This document shows positions 52,020 to 61,154 of a stretch of 64,000 nt of DNA, one piece after another. The DNA comes from JANQIO01 sp043513815 (GTDB lineage: Bacteria; Pseudomonadota; Gammaproteobacteria; Pseudomonadales; Halieaceae): the NCBI GenBank assembly GCA_043513815.1, contig CP121313.1, positions 3,844,001 to 3,908,000 of the forward strand, read 5' to 3'. A program made the translations under genes and the position numbers. A model generated the notes under the pieces. It had not been told where the DNA came from and did no database searches. It saw nothing but the letters and a program-made list of their open reading frames with translations. Within the stretch, counting starts at the first letter, position 1, and the number at the start of each line of letters is the position of its first letter.

Positions 52020-52850
52020 ATGAGCAAAGCGGGATCTATGGACGAAGAAACCATCAGGGCAAGGCTCGAATCGCTTTCTCCTGAAATTCCCTGGGCACAC
52101 CACTTTGATTTGGGTTTTGGTATCGAGACCGTCACCAAAGATTCAGAGCAATTCTATGCCAAGGCAACCGGCCTGAAAAAGTTCGGAAAGCTTGTGACGG
52201 AGCTCGTTCCATATCACACCTCTTCTGGGAGCCTCGATGGAATGCGAGTCCTTGACGTGGCCTGCGCAGAAGGGGAACACTCGATTCGATTTGCTTCAAT
52301 GGGCGCGAGCGTCATTGGAGTCGAGGGACGCCGCCTCTACCTTGAGCGCGCAAAGTTTGCTGCCGAGGTGAACGGTGTAGCTTCGCGAACTGAATTTCGA
52401 CTCGGCGACGTTCGCGCAATGTCACAGAATGAGTTGGGATCCTTCGATCTGGTGATCGCTTCAGGCATTCTCCACCATCTCAACATTGAGGCATTTTTTC
52501 CTTTTCTTCACTCACTGGCCGCACTCACCAACGACACCTGTATTATTTATACCCACATTTCTACACCGCTCGCAGTCGAGCGACACCGTCTCGATGGGCC
52601 CGTGACCTGCAAAGAAGGCTACGAAGGATACCTATTCAGGGAACACAAGGACGGAGCCACAGATGATGAGAAGCGAAAGCAGGTTCGCGCATCACTGGAC
52701 AACACACATTCTTTCTGGTCAAACGAAGCTTCGTTCAATAAAGCACTCGTCGACGTGGGATTCTCGTCAGTATTTAGATCTGTAAAACCTCACATGTTTT
52801 CAAATTTTGAGAACGGCTCTTACAGACCCATCACTATATGCAGAAAGTAG
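52020..52850 (+). CDS. Class I SAM-dependent methyltransferase
   Basis: 276 residues from ATG 52020, with AGGAG 7 bases upstream, so the ATG at 51882 is rejected. Motif I is LDVACAEGEHSIRFASMGAS near residue 76; post-motifs FRLGDVRAMSQNELGSFDLV and ASGILHHLNIEAFFPFLHSL are typical of SAM enzymes acting on small molecules or lipids. It overlaps the following sulfotransferase gene by 13 bases. A third methyl transfer in the cluster. Confidence 0.85.
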   Translation: MSKAGSMDEETIRARLESLSPEIPWAHHFDLGFGIETVTKDSEQFYAKATGLKKFGKLVTELVPYHTSSGSLDGMRVLDVACAEGEHSIRFASMGASVIGVEGRRLYLERAKFAAEVNGVASRTEFRLGDVRAMSQNELGSFDLVIASGILHHLNIEAFFPFLHSLAALTNDTCIIYTHISTPLAVERHRLDGPVTCKEGYEGYLFREHKDGATDDEKRKQVRASLDNTHSFWSNEASFNKALVDVGFSSVFRSVKPHMFSNFENGSYRPITICRK

Positions 52851-53662
52851 CGCCGAACGGAGAAGCCGGTTACCAGGATACCAGCGCTGGACTGCCGATT
52901 TTGTGGGTCGCCTCATACCCCAAATCCGGGAACACTTGGGTGCGCCACATACTCAATGAAACGATAAGCCCGGAAGTCGGGGGACATATTTCTGTCCCCT
53001 TTCTCGCGAGGGAGCTGCCAACCAAGCTATACACACACGATATTCCGGTGGGCAGACTACATTTTTTGAAGACCCACTCTTTCCCAGGCAGCGCTCAGCT
53101 TATTGATCTAGCAGACCGCTTTTATGGCGCAATTACAATCCGCCGCCACCCTCTGGATATTCTACTGTCTGCGATCAACTACAACGGGCTGAAATCCCGC
53201 TCTGATTGCTTTCTTAACGGAAGAATCAAAAGCGTGGAGCAGATCATCGCAGATAGGGAGATCGATCACTATATAGAGGAATTCAAAGTCCATGAGGGTG
53301 TCCCTTCATACGCCGCCGTGAGTGGCCCATGGACTTTGTATCAAGCGAGATGGAACGAGGTCGTCCCTGAAGACCTCAGGCTTAGTTTGATCTATGAACA
53401 TATGGTGTCTGCACCAGATGAAGCTATCTTGAGAATTTCGAGTTTCTTAGGACTGGACTTGACGCCTGCGAAAGCGGCTGAGATCGCTCAAAACGTAGAG
53501 AGAAAGACAGAGCTGGATGGCAAATTCTATTGGAGAAAAAGAGCGTACAACTTCAGGTCACTCCTTCAAATGGAAACCATCCGAAAATTCGAAGCCTATT
53601 TCGCACAGGAATTGGAGTCACTGGGGTACGAATCTACCCACGAGAGTCAAGTGACTCTTTAG
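52838..53662 (+). CDS. Sulfotransferase
   Basis: 274 residues. 5'-phosphosulfate motif YPKSGNTWVRHILNETI (about residues 27-43), 3'-phosphate motif AITIRRHPLDILLSAINYN near 99, and the late WTLYQARWN. It is the classical sulfotransferase type 1 fold. Paired with the methyltransferase upstream as a two-gene operon. Its end overlaps the convergent sulfotransferase by 4 bases. Confidence 0.88.
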   Translation: MQKVAPNGEAGYQDTSAGLPILWVASYPKSGNTWVRHILNETISPEVGGHISVPFLARELPTKLYTHDIPVGRLHFLKTHSFPGSAQLIDLADRFYGAITIRRHPLDILLSAINYNGLKSRSDCFLNGRIKSVEQIIADREIDHYIEEFKVHEGVPSYAAVSGPWTLYQARWNEVVPEDLRLSLIYEHMVSAPDEAILRISSFLGLDLTPAKAAEIAQNVERKTELDGKFYWRKRAYNFRSLLQMETIRKFEAYFAQELESLGYESTHESQVTL

Positions 53663-54345
53663 AACTTATAGTCGAACAGTTCTATGTCTCGTTTAAAACT
53701 TTTTCTAATAAATTCTGCAGCTTCATCATTGTAGTGTTCTCTATAATCGGACGAACCGTTTCCTCTAAATGCGCAGGGCATCTGATTAAGCGGGAGTGGT
53801 AAACGCGCCACATCCGAAGAAAACTGCTCGAACCTGACAAAATGTACTTCTGAAAGTTTGTGTACCCCTTCAACCCAAGAAATTTGGTCTCTGTTCTGGA
53901 AATACTTCCCGTTCCCGTAGACGGGAGATTTGTCAGACAGGACCCAGTCGCTGAACCCCAGTCTGAGTGCAGCCGTTACAATTCCCAGATCCTGCATCAA
54001 TGAAATTCCAGGTTTGACGGGCTTGAATCCAAGGCGCCTTAGTATTCGTTGCCGGGCAGCATTTCTTCTGAACCTATACCTTGAATAAACGCGAGACCAC
54101 GGGTTTCTGACGATAGCAACTACGTCTGGGATCTTTTCGTAGCCTAGCCGCTCAAACGCACGCGCGGACACCAGCTCGGCGATGGACACGTGCGGGCCCA
54201 CTCCCAGATCATGCTCAATAAAACGCGGTGCACCGACTTCCCGCGACCACATCTTGATCTGATTAGAAAAATATGTCCCTGCATTCTTGGGAATGTGGAT
54301 AAATACCATATTAGGATCTTTAAGAAATAGAACAGCCATGTGCAT
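53659..54345 (-). CDS. Sulfotransferase, sulfotransfer-2-like
   Basis: 228 residues. FIHIPKNAGTYFSNQIKMW near residue 15 is the PAPS-binding loop of carbohydrate sulfotransferases such as chondroitin/dermatan-type enzymes. VAIVRNPWSRVYSRYRFRRN near residue 76 is the 3'-phosphate loop. A different subclass from the two sulfotransferases on the other strand. Last gene of the dxs-GT unit; convergent overlap with its neighbour. Confidence 0.85.
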   Translation of the reverse strand: MHMAVLFLKDPNMVFIHIPKNAGTYFSNQIKMWSREVGAPRFIEHDLGVGPHVSIAELVSARAFERLGYEKIPDVVAIVRNPWSRVYSRYRFRRNAARQRILRRLGFKPVKPGISLMQDLGIVTAALRLGFSDWVLSDKSPVYGNGKYFQNRDQISWVEGVHKLSEVHFVRFEQFSSDVARLPLPLNQMPCAFRGNGSSDYREHYNDEAAEFIRKSFKRDIELFDYKF

Positions 54346-54360
54346 AGACCCAGATCGAAT

Positions 54361-55233
54361 TCACGATGGCGCTTTCAGGAAAGTCGCCAATGCATTAAAA
54401 AGCGGCCGCATCAGGAAGGCCTCGCCTCTTGCAACAAATAGAAAGGGCTTTGAAAAAAGCCTTAGAGTGATGACCAGGGGAAGCCAGCGTGTATGGTGGA
54501 GATATGTAAATCTGAAAGTGCTGAGATTTTCGTGGTACTGCCTGATTTCCGCGCCTGACCTGCTTTCACCGGTGCTGGCTCCCCCGATATGCCTGACCAC
54601 GCTATCTTTGCACCAGCCCAAGCGGTACTCGTCACGAATTCTGGCAGCGAAATCCAGTTCTTCGTAATAAAGAAATAGCCTCTCGTTAAGCAATCCGTAT
54701 CGCTCAAAAACTTCCGCCCTTACAAATAGTGAAGCGCCAAAAATAAAGTCAAGCGACGCGCCCCTCGTACCTGAAGAAGGCCTCTGAACTCCCAACGCAG
54801 GCCAGTAACGACCACCGCCGGCGTATTCCATCTCATCTGTGCTGGCGTTGAGAATTGTGGATCCCCAAACACCAACATCGTGCTGACCCTGAGCACACGA
54901 GATAAGTGCTGTGAGCGCACCTCTTTCCAGTAAAACGTCGTTATTCAGCAACCATACAAATTCCGCTTGCTGCTCAATCGCTCGATTGATTCCAATATTG
55001 CAGCCAGCGGCGTATCCACGATTGGTGTCAGCTCTTATCAGCTCGAGCCCGGGGTAATCGCAGCAGGCGACATATCTAGCCAGCTTTGAGTAAGAATCAT
55101 CTTCAGACCCATTGTCTACGACTATGATAGAAAAAAGCTCAGCCCCACACTCGGGTAACTGCAACAAGGAATTAAGGGCCTTCAAGGTAATTTCCCAGTT
55201 TTGCCAGTTTATAATGGTGGCTACGATTTTCAC
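54361..55233 (-). CDS. Family 2 glycosyltransferase (rhamnosyltransferase-like)
   Basis: 290 residues. GT-A fold with IIVVDNGSEDDSYSKLARYV near residue 35, LLNNDVLLERGALTAL (DxD-like) near 94, and the late FYYEELDFAARIRDEYR loop. The pattern resembles rhamnosyltransferases of O-antigen clusters. No membrane helix of the processive type is seen. ATGA overlap with the next GT2 gene. Confidence 0.87.
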   Translation of the reverse strand: MKIVATIINWQNWEITLKALNSLLQLPECGAELFSIIVVDNGSEDDSYSKLARYVACCDYPGLELIRADTNRGYAAGCNIGINRAIEQQAEFVWLLNNDVLLERGALTALISCAQGQHDVGVWGSTILNASTDEMEYAGGGRYWPALGVQRPSSGTRGASLDFIFGASLFVRAEVFERYGLLNERLFLYYEELDFAARIRDEYRLGWCKDSVVRHIGGASTGESRSGAEIRQYHENLSTFRFTYLHHTRWLPLVITLRLFSKPFLFVARGEAFLMRPLFNALATFLKAPS

Positions 55234-56195
55234 CGTTTCTGCTCTTCGCCAATAGACTTCAACGAGAGGAGTCGGAGTAGAAAAATCGCGTGCAATAAAG
55301 GGTTTGTTCTACGGAATTTTTTGTTGACCGCGATTTTCACTCGTTCTGAATGGCACCTGGTGCCGAGCGACGCGTACAGAGAAATTTCCTCTCTGACGGG
55401 AAACCCTCTCTCTAAAAGTCGATCACGGAGAGCCGCAATCTGATTGAGATTCAAAAGCAGCTCTTTCTGCCCCGAAACCCAACGGGCACGGAAATTTACG
55501 AGCGATAGTAGAACGCCCTTGGCAAAGCGCCGATGTCTGGTGACATTGTCTCCGTGCTGGCGATAAAACATGGTGGCGCGGGGCAAATATACAAAGGTTC
55601 CTGCGCTAGTAGCACACAATCCCAACCACCAGTCATGCATGACGGTCTCTGGTGGTAGCGGTAGCGCCAACTCTAGAAGAGTGCGATTGAATAGTGTGGT
55701 GCACCCTTGTACATAATTGCGTCCCAAGAGATCTACTAATGCGTCATCCCTCCGGCGGAAGTGCATCGATGCAAGAAACGACTGGTCGAGGCACTCACCC
55801 TTATTGTCGATTAATGCTGAATCTGTTGAGACAAGCGTTGCGGTATCCAGGCTATCAGGAAGGGCGGCGAGGCAAGACTCCAACTTGTCTCGAAACCAGA
55901 GGTCGTCCTGATCTGCCAGCGCAAAAAGGGAATGGCCCTGAGCGAGTGCAAAATTAAGGAGCACCTCAACAGTCTTGATCGGACCATGTTGATTACCCGT
56001 TGATGGTATAACAGAAACGCGCTCGTCTCGTTCGGCAGCAGCATAGATAATGCGTAGCGATTCATCGGTAGAGCCATCATCGAGGCAGTAGAGTAACCAG
56101 TCTTCATGGGTCTGACGGTAAATACTTTCTAGTTGTTCGCGAAGATAGTGCGCTCCGTTAAAAACGGGTAGCAAGATGGCAATTCGCTTGCTCAT
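55230..56195 (-). CDS. Family 2 glycosyltransferase
   Basis: 321 residues. AILLPVFNGAHYLREQLESI at the start, YCLDDGSTDESLRI, then ADQDDLWF (DxD) and HDWWLGLCATSAGTFVYLPR are typical of RgpB/WcaA-like rhamnosyl- or galactosyltransferases. TGATG overlap with the upstream fusion gene. Confidence 0.88.
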   Translation of the reverse strand: MSKRIAILLPVFNGAHYLREQLESIYRQTHEDWLLYCLDDGSTDESLRIIYAAAERDERVSVIPSTGNQHGPIKTVEVLLNFALAQGHSLFALADQDDLWFRDKLESCLAALPDSLDTATLVSTDSALIDNKGECLDQSFLASMHFRRRDDALVDLLGRNYVQGCTTLFNRTLLELALPLPPETVMHDWWLGLCATSAGTFVYLPRATMFYRQHGDNVTRHRRFAKGVLLSLVNFRARWVSGQKELLLNLNQIAALRDRLLERGFPVREEISLYASLGTRCHSERVKIAVNKKFRRTNPLLHAIFLLRLLSLKSIGEEQKR

Positions 56196-57676
56196 CAGCG
56201 CCGCGCAAACTCCCGCAATACTCTGGAAAACCGATTGAAAAACCCTTCAGGACCGTTCCAGTTGCTACTATTCCGCATTTCGCTGAATCGAAGATAGGGT
56301 GGAGTCCATTGTTGCGTCAAGGCTGAGAAGTCTTCGCCAAGGTCTAGGCCTGCCCAACAGGGAAGCATTGGAGAAACGTGCCCGGCGCGAATCTCTTCCG
56401 CTAGAAACGACTTGGCGATATATCCACCTTCAACAGCCTCACGCAGACATTTATACCAAAGCTTTCCATTGCGATTCCGTCTCGATACCCAGGGCTGAGT
56501 GGGCATATCAGTGTAGTGGAGGAGTTTGGTCTTTCCTCGCTGGAATCGTTCCAATGAGTTCCATTCACCCTGAAGATCACCACGCTTCTCAGCATCTGGA
56601 ACCACACAAAGGTTGTACATCAGATCACGATAGTCAATTTCACCTCGATCCATCGAGGCCACCATCTCGTTCACGTCCCACCTTGCCCTTTCACAGTCAA
56701 TAAGCATGACGGAATATTGTGGAATGCGTTGCCCGCGGTCGACCGATTCCGAGTAAAGCACCTGGGACCCGTGCATGGGCGATCGCCAAAGTTTAGCGAT
56801 GTCGTCAAATAGCTGCATGTCCGCATCGAGGTATATCGCCCGACCCTTGTAGTCGCAGCGCCGAGGAATATCGAAGCGTGAAAATGAGAATCCTGTCCTG
56901 GCTCGATTATCCGGGTTCCTCGGCACGGGAATGCCTTTGTTGTCTATCGGCAGGACTTCTACACTCATACTCGCATACTGTCTGATGCTGTATTCGAGTA
57001 CCTTTAGGCCTGCCATCTGGGTATCGTCGGTACCGACAAATACACGGATCGGCGCCTGATCATCGAGGGGTGCGTAGAATATTCCAGATTCCTGTATCAC
57101 TCTTGCGACACCTTCAAATTGGAGATCAAAGCTGGGGCGACCGTTCTTGAGCAGAGTAGAGTCCTCCAGATCTTGGAAATGACTGCAGTAGGTAACACCT
57201 CCGTCAACTCCGAGCGAACGAACACTACGCACCCCAATTGCTGCCAACAATCCCAGGCCAGCTTCCGCGCTAAAATATATGGCGCGAATGATTGGGGATC
57301 CAGCACGAGGTGGACCAGTGTGCAAGTTGTACCAGACCAGTCTTCCCTGAAGGGCGAGTTCAGCTAGCACAGGAATTTCGCCGCAATAATCCTCAAGCGT
57401 CTTTTTCCCGGGCTTGAAGTGCGAATGAGGATACCAAGGCATCACCACATAGTCGGCATTGCTCAAAAGGACATCTCGGCAATCCTTCAGAGCTTCAATA
57501 TCAATCATATGAGCAACGGTTGCAGGCACGTCACGAATTACGTGGTTAAGCGTCAGCTTAAAGTAGTTTTCAGTGTCGCAAGATTCGAGCTTGGCTAGTG
57601 AAGGCCCCTTGCCCAGCATTAACCATTCGCTGTCACAGGGAACCACATCCCGCGACCAATCGAGTAATTCACGCAT
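56195..57676 (-). CDS. Two-domain protein: MptE/DUF115-like N-terminus plus GT8-like C-terminus
   Basis: 493 residues. Residues 15-205 resemble DUF115/MptE-like or sialyltransferase-fold proteins (WLMLGKGPSLAKLE; AIGVRSVRSLGVDGG). Residues 210-490 are GT8-like, paralogous to the protein at 49763-50683 (RVFVGTDDTQMAGLKVLEYS, IYLDADMQLFDDIAKLW, LLHYTDMPTQPW). Two transferase activities in one chain may act in sequence. It starts 15 bp downstream of dxs on the same strand, so dxs and four glycan genes probably share a transcript. Confidence 0.75.
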   Translation of the reverse strand: MRELLDWSRDVVPCDSEWLMLGKGPSLAKLESCDTENYFKLTLNHVIRDVPATVAHMIDIEALKDCRDVLLSNADYVVMPWYPHSHFKPGKKTLEDYCGEIPVLAELALQGRLVWYNLHTGPPRAGSPIIRAIYFSAEAGLGLLAAIGVRSVRSLGVDGGVTYCSHFQDLEDSTLLKNGRPSFDLQFEGVARVIQESGIFYAPLDDQAPIRVFVGTDDTQMAGLKVLEYSIRQYASMSVEVLPIDNKGIPVPRNPDNRARTGFSFSRFDIPRRCDYKGRAIYLDADMQLFDDIAKLWRSPMHGSQVLYSESVDRGQRIPQYSVMLIDCERARWDVNEMVASMDRGEIDYRDLMYNLCVVPDAEKRGDLQGEWNSLERFQRGKTKLLHYTDMPTQPWVSRRNRNGKLWYKCLREAVEGGYIAKSFLAEEIRAGHVSPMLPCWAGLDLGEDFSALTQQWTPPYLRFSEMRNSSNWNGPEGFFNRFSRVLREFARR

Positions 57677-57691
57677 GGATATAGACTGCGG

Positions 57692-59626
57692 CTACCTTGA
57701 TGGAGCTACAGGAAGGTCGATAGATAGAGGCTTCCCACAGGAATTGCCTAGCCGGTCTTCTATCGCTGCGACAAGTCCTGCAGGGTTCAACCCCACCCAT
57801 TCCACCTGCAACTCACGCTTGCCGTGATCGACAAACTTGTCGGGCAGACCCAGATTGAGAAGCTGTACGGGCACATTCTCCCTGACGAGCAGTTCGTTGA
57901 CGGCGGAACCCACACCACCGGCTACCGCGTTGTCTTCAAGAGTCACCAGCAGACTGTGTGAGGCCGCAAGTTCCAGCACCTTTGCCTCATCCAGCGGTTT
58001 TACCCAACGCATATCATAGACGGTGGCGCCTAGATTCTCGGCGGCCTCGAGTGCCTGTGGAAGCAATACGCCAAAGTTGAGAATCACTACGCCACTGCCT
58101 GCCCGCCTTTCAACGGCCTCCCCGATTGGTAGCCGCTTCATTTCCTTCATTATCTGCGCACCCGGTCCGGTGCCGCGGGGATAACGCACCGCCGAGGGGC
58201 CCTCGTGCTGATAGCAGGTGTAGAGCAACTGGCGACACTCATTCTCGTCCGAGGGCGCCGCAATCACCATATTAGGCAAGCAGCGCATGTAGCAGAGATC
58301 GAAGCTTCCTGCATGTGTCGCCCCATCTTCACCCACCAGGCCTGCGCGGTCGATTCCAAACGTCACATCAAGGTTTTGAAGGGCAACATCATGCACCAGC
58401 TGGTCGTAGCCTCGCTGCAGGAAAGTAGAGTAGATGGCCACTACCGGCTTGCCGCCCTCACAGGCAATACCAGCACCCAGTGTCACCGCATGCTGTTCGG
58501 CGATGGCCACGTCGTGGAACCGCTCCGGGAAGCGCTTTGCGAACTCGACCATGCCCGAGCCTTCACACATGGCGGGGGTAATCCCGATCAGGCGCTCATC
58601 CAGCAGAGCCATATCGCAGAGCCAGTCGCCGAATACTTGCTGGTACTTGGGTAGTTTTGGTTTCTGGTCTTCGACCGGTTTCGGCGTGATAGGCTCTGGA
58701 TCCACCTTGTTGATGGCGTGGTAACCCACCTGGTCCGACTCGGCCGGCTCGAAGCCGCGGCCTTTTCGAGTCTGGATGTGTAATAGCTGCGGTCCCTCCA
58801 GCTCGCGCATGTTTTCGATGGTTTGCAGCAGCTGAGGCAGATCGTGGCCGTCGATCGGTCCAATGTAGTGCCAACCCAGCTCTTCAAACAAGGTGCCGGG
58901 GGCGACCATGCCCTTCATATGCTCCTCGGTGCGCTTGACCAAGTCCCAGGCGGGCGGAATGCGTTTCAGCACGCTCTTGCCGCCCTCGCGCATGGAGATA
59001 TAGGTCCTGGAGGACCACATCTTGGCGAAATAGGCCGCGAGGCCACCAGAGTTGTGGCCAATGGACATCTGATTGTCGTTCAATACCACCAGCATATTGG
59101 GCCGCACATGACCTGCATGGGCCAGTGCTTCAATCGCCATGCCACCGGTCATGGCGCCGTCGCCGATGATTGCGCAAACGCGGCGGTCATCGCCGGCGTT
59201 GGCCAGCCCGACCGCCATACCCATGGCCGCGGAGATCGAAGTAGATGAATGGCCGACCCCAAAGGTGTCGTATTCACTCTCGGAGCGCTTGGGAAAGCCT
59301 GACAGCCCACCGGCTTGGCGCATGCTATGCATGCGGTCCTTGCGGCCAGTGAGAATTTTGTGAGGATAGGTCTGGTGACCCACGTCCCAAACCAGCCGAT
59401 CGGTGGGCGTGTTGTAAACGTAGTGCAGGGCTATGGTGAGCTCCACCACCCCGAGGCCCGCGCCAAAGTGTCCGCCTGTCTGGCCGACGCTCCACAGAAG
59501 GAAGGCGCGCACTTCTTCGGCCAGCGCCTCCAGTTGCTCTGGCGCCAGCTTGCGGAGATCGGCGGGGAACGCCACCACATCAAGAAGGGGCGTGTCAGGC
59601 CGAGTTAGCGGAATCTCGTGTAACAT
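57692..59626 (-). CDS. dxs: 1-deoxy-D-xylulose-5-phosphate synthase
   Basis: 644 residues. Thiamine-diphosphate motif GDGAMTGGMAIEALAHAGH near 153, LNDNQMSIGHNSGG near 178, the catalytic region with FGVGHSSTSISAAMGMA, and transketolase pyrimidine/C-terminal domains are complete. It makes DXP, the first step of the non-mevalonate isoprenoid pathway. In other gammaproteobacteria it follows xseB-ispA; here it is placed next to glycan genes instead. Confidence 0.97.
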   Translation of the reverse strand: MLHEIPLTRPDTPLLDVVAFPADLRKLAPEQLEALAEEVRAFLLWSVGQTGGHFGAGLGVVELTIALHYVYNTPTDRLVWDVGHQTYPHKILTGRKDRMHSMRQAGGLSGFPKRSESEYDTFGVGHSSTSISAAMGMAVGLANAGDDRRVCAIIGDGAMTGGMAIEALAHAGHVRPNMLVVLNDNQMSIGHNSGGLAAYFAKMWSSRTYISMREGGKSVLKRIPPAWDLVKRTEEHMKGMVAPGTLFEELGWHYIGPIDGHDLPQLLQTIENMRELEGPQLLHIQTRKGRGFEPAESDQVGYHAINKVDPEPITPKPVEDQKPKLPKYQQVFGDWLCDMALLDERLIGITPAMCEGSGMVEFAKRFPERFHDVAIAEQHAVTLGAGIACEGGKPVVAIYSTFLQRGYDQLVHDVALQNLDVTFGIDRAGLVGEDGATHAGSFDLCYMRCLPNMVIAAPSDENECRQLLYTCYQHEGPSAVRYPRGTGPGAQIMKEMKRLPIGEAVERRAGSGVVILNFGVLLPQALEAAENLGATVYDMRWVKPLDEAKVLELAASHSLLVTLEDNAVAGGVGSAVNELLVRENVPVQLLNLGLPDKFVDHGKRELQVEWVGLNPAGLVAAIEDRLGNSCGKPLSIDLPVAPSR

Positions 59627-60015
59627 AGTTGAAGTTTAACCGATGCGGGACATTTCTGCCTTCTCTGCGTGTGCTGTAGTAGCGCACGTCGTCAGGAATC
59701 CTCTTGTATGTCTGGAGCAGGTACCTCGATGCCGTTCGACCCCTGCAGCGCCCCCCGACCTCGCCAGCACCAGGGGAGCGGTCAGCAACATCAGTAATCC
59801 TTAGGCATTCACTTGGAGGCTCCTGCCGGAGGCCGACAAATCCAAACGTAGGGAGCAAGTGACTGCAAGGCACTCAACACGGCATGGACCAATAACACAA
59901 CGCATGAGGGGCACTGTACCGGCTGCGTGGGCTGTCCGTTGGAGCATCCAGACTGCCATTCTATCCGCTTCCGGCGCCGTGCTAACATCCACAAAGCACA
60001 TAACAAGGTAATTTC
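59627..60015. other. 389-bp intergenic region between divergent dxs and gmd
   Basis: No coding sequence is supported. Short open frames on both strands lack family features and codon bias. The region probably holds the promoters of dxs (leftward) and gmd (rightward). No tRNA, terminator or clear repeat was seen. Confidence 0.7.
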
Positions 60016-61146
60016 ATGCCCGCAAAAGTTGCCCTTATCACCGGCGTCACGGGCCAGGACGGCTCCTACCTCGCAGAATTCTTACTTAAAAAGGGCTACG
60101 AGGTCCACGGCATCAAGCGCCGCAGCTCGCTGTTCAACACCGAGCGGGTAGACCATATCTACCAGGACCCGCATACAGAGCATCGGAATTTCATCCTGCA
60201 CTACGGTGACCTGACAGACGGCTCCAACCTGACGCGACTGGTGCAGCAGATTCAGCCCGATGAGATATACAACCTGGGTGCCCAGAGCCACGTGGCCGTG
60301 TCTTTTGAAGAGCCCGAGTACACGGCCGACGTCGACGGTCTTGGCGCCCTGCGGCTGCTGGAGGCCATTCGACTGCTGGGCATGGAAAAAAAAACCCGCT
60401 TTTACCAGGCCTCCAGCTCAGAACTATACGGCCTGGTGCAGGAAGTGCCGCAAACCGAGAAGACACCCTTTTATCCACGCTCACCTTACGGAGCAGCAAA
60501 GCTTTATGCCTACTGGATTACCGTGAACTACCGCGAAAGCTACGGCATATACGGCTGTAACGGCATTCTCTTCAACCATGAGTCGCCGCGCCGCGGCGAG
60601 ACCTTCGTGACCCGCAAGATCACGCGGGGCCTCGCCAATATCAGCCAGGGCCTGGAGCCTTGCCTTTACATGGGCAACCTCGACTCGCTCAGGGACTGGG
60701 GCCACGCCCGTGACTACGTACAAATGCAGTGGCTGATGCTGCAGCAGGAAAAAGCCGAAGACTTCGTGATTGCTACGGGAAAGCAGATATCCGTGCGGGA
60801 ATTTGTCAGCCGCGCCGCCAACAACCTCGGTATTACCCTGCAATTTTCAGGCGAGGGCACCGATGAGATCGGCACGGTCGGCGCTGTCGATACGGCAAAA
60901 GCTGATCCTGAAATTGCCGTAAATCCCGGCGACGTGATCGTACGAGTAGACCCAAAGTACTACCGGCCGGCCGAAGTGGACACCCTGCTCGGTGACCCCA
61001 GCAACGCTAAGGCCAAACTGGGCTGGGAGCCAGAGACTACCGTGGACGAAATGATCAATGAGATGATCGTCAACGACCTGCAGCAGGCTCGCAAGCAGAG
61101 ATTGCTCAAGCGGCGCGGCTTCGGCGTGACGCTGCCTCAGGAGTAA
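60016..61146 (+). CDS. gmd: GDP-mannose 4,6-dehydratase
   Basis: 376 residues. LITGVTGQDGSYLAEFLLKK at the N-terminus (NADP binding), catalytic Thr/Glu in QASSSELYG and Tyr-x3-Lys in YPRSPYGAAKLYAYW. It converts GDP-D-mannose to GDP-4-keto-6-deoxymannose. Followed after 8 bp by fcl, so the two make GDP-L-fucose for the surface glycan. Confidence 0.97.
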   Translation: MPAKVALITGVTGQDGSYLAEFLLKKGYEVHGIKRRSSLFNTERVDHIYQDPHTEHRNFILHYGDLTDGSNLTRLVQQIQPDEIYNLGAQSHVAVSFEEPEYTADVDGLGALRLLEAIRLLGMEKKTRFYQASSSELYGLVQEVPQTEKTPFYPRSPYGAAKLYAYWITVNYRESYGIYGCNGILFNHESPRRGETFVTRKITRGLANISQGLEPCLYMGNLDSLRDWGHARDYVQMQWLMLQQEKAEDFVIATGKQISVREFVSRAANNLGITLQFSGEGTDEIGTVGAVDTAKADPEIAVNPGDVIVRVDPKYYRPAEVDTLLGDPSNAKAKLGWEPETTVDEMINEMIVNDLQQARKQRLLKRRGFGVTLPQE

Positions 61147-61154
61147 AAAGGGGC

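Noticed and set aside
59801..60006. Short minus-strand open frames in the dxs-gmd gap
   Set aside because: No family match, poor codon pattern and mutual overlap; treated as intergenic.
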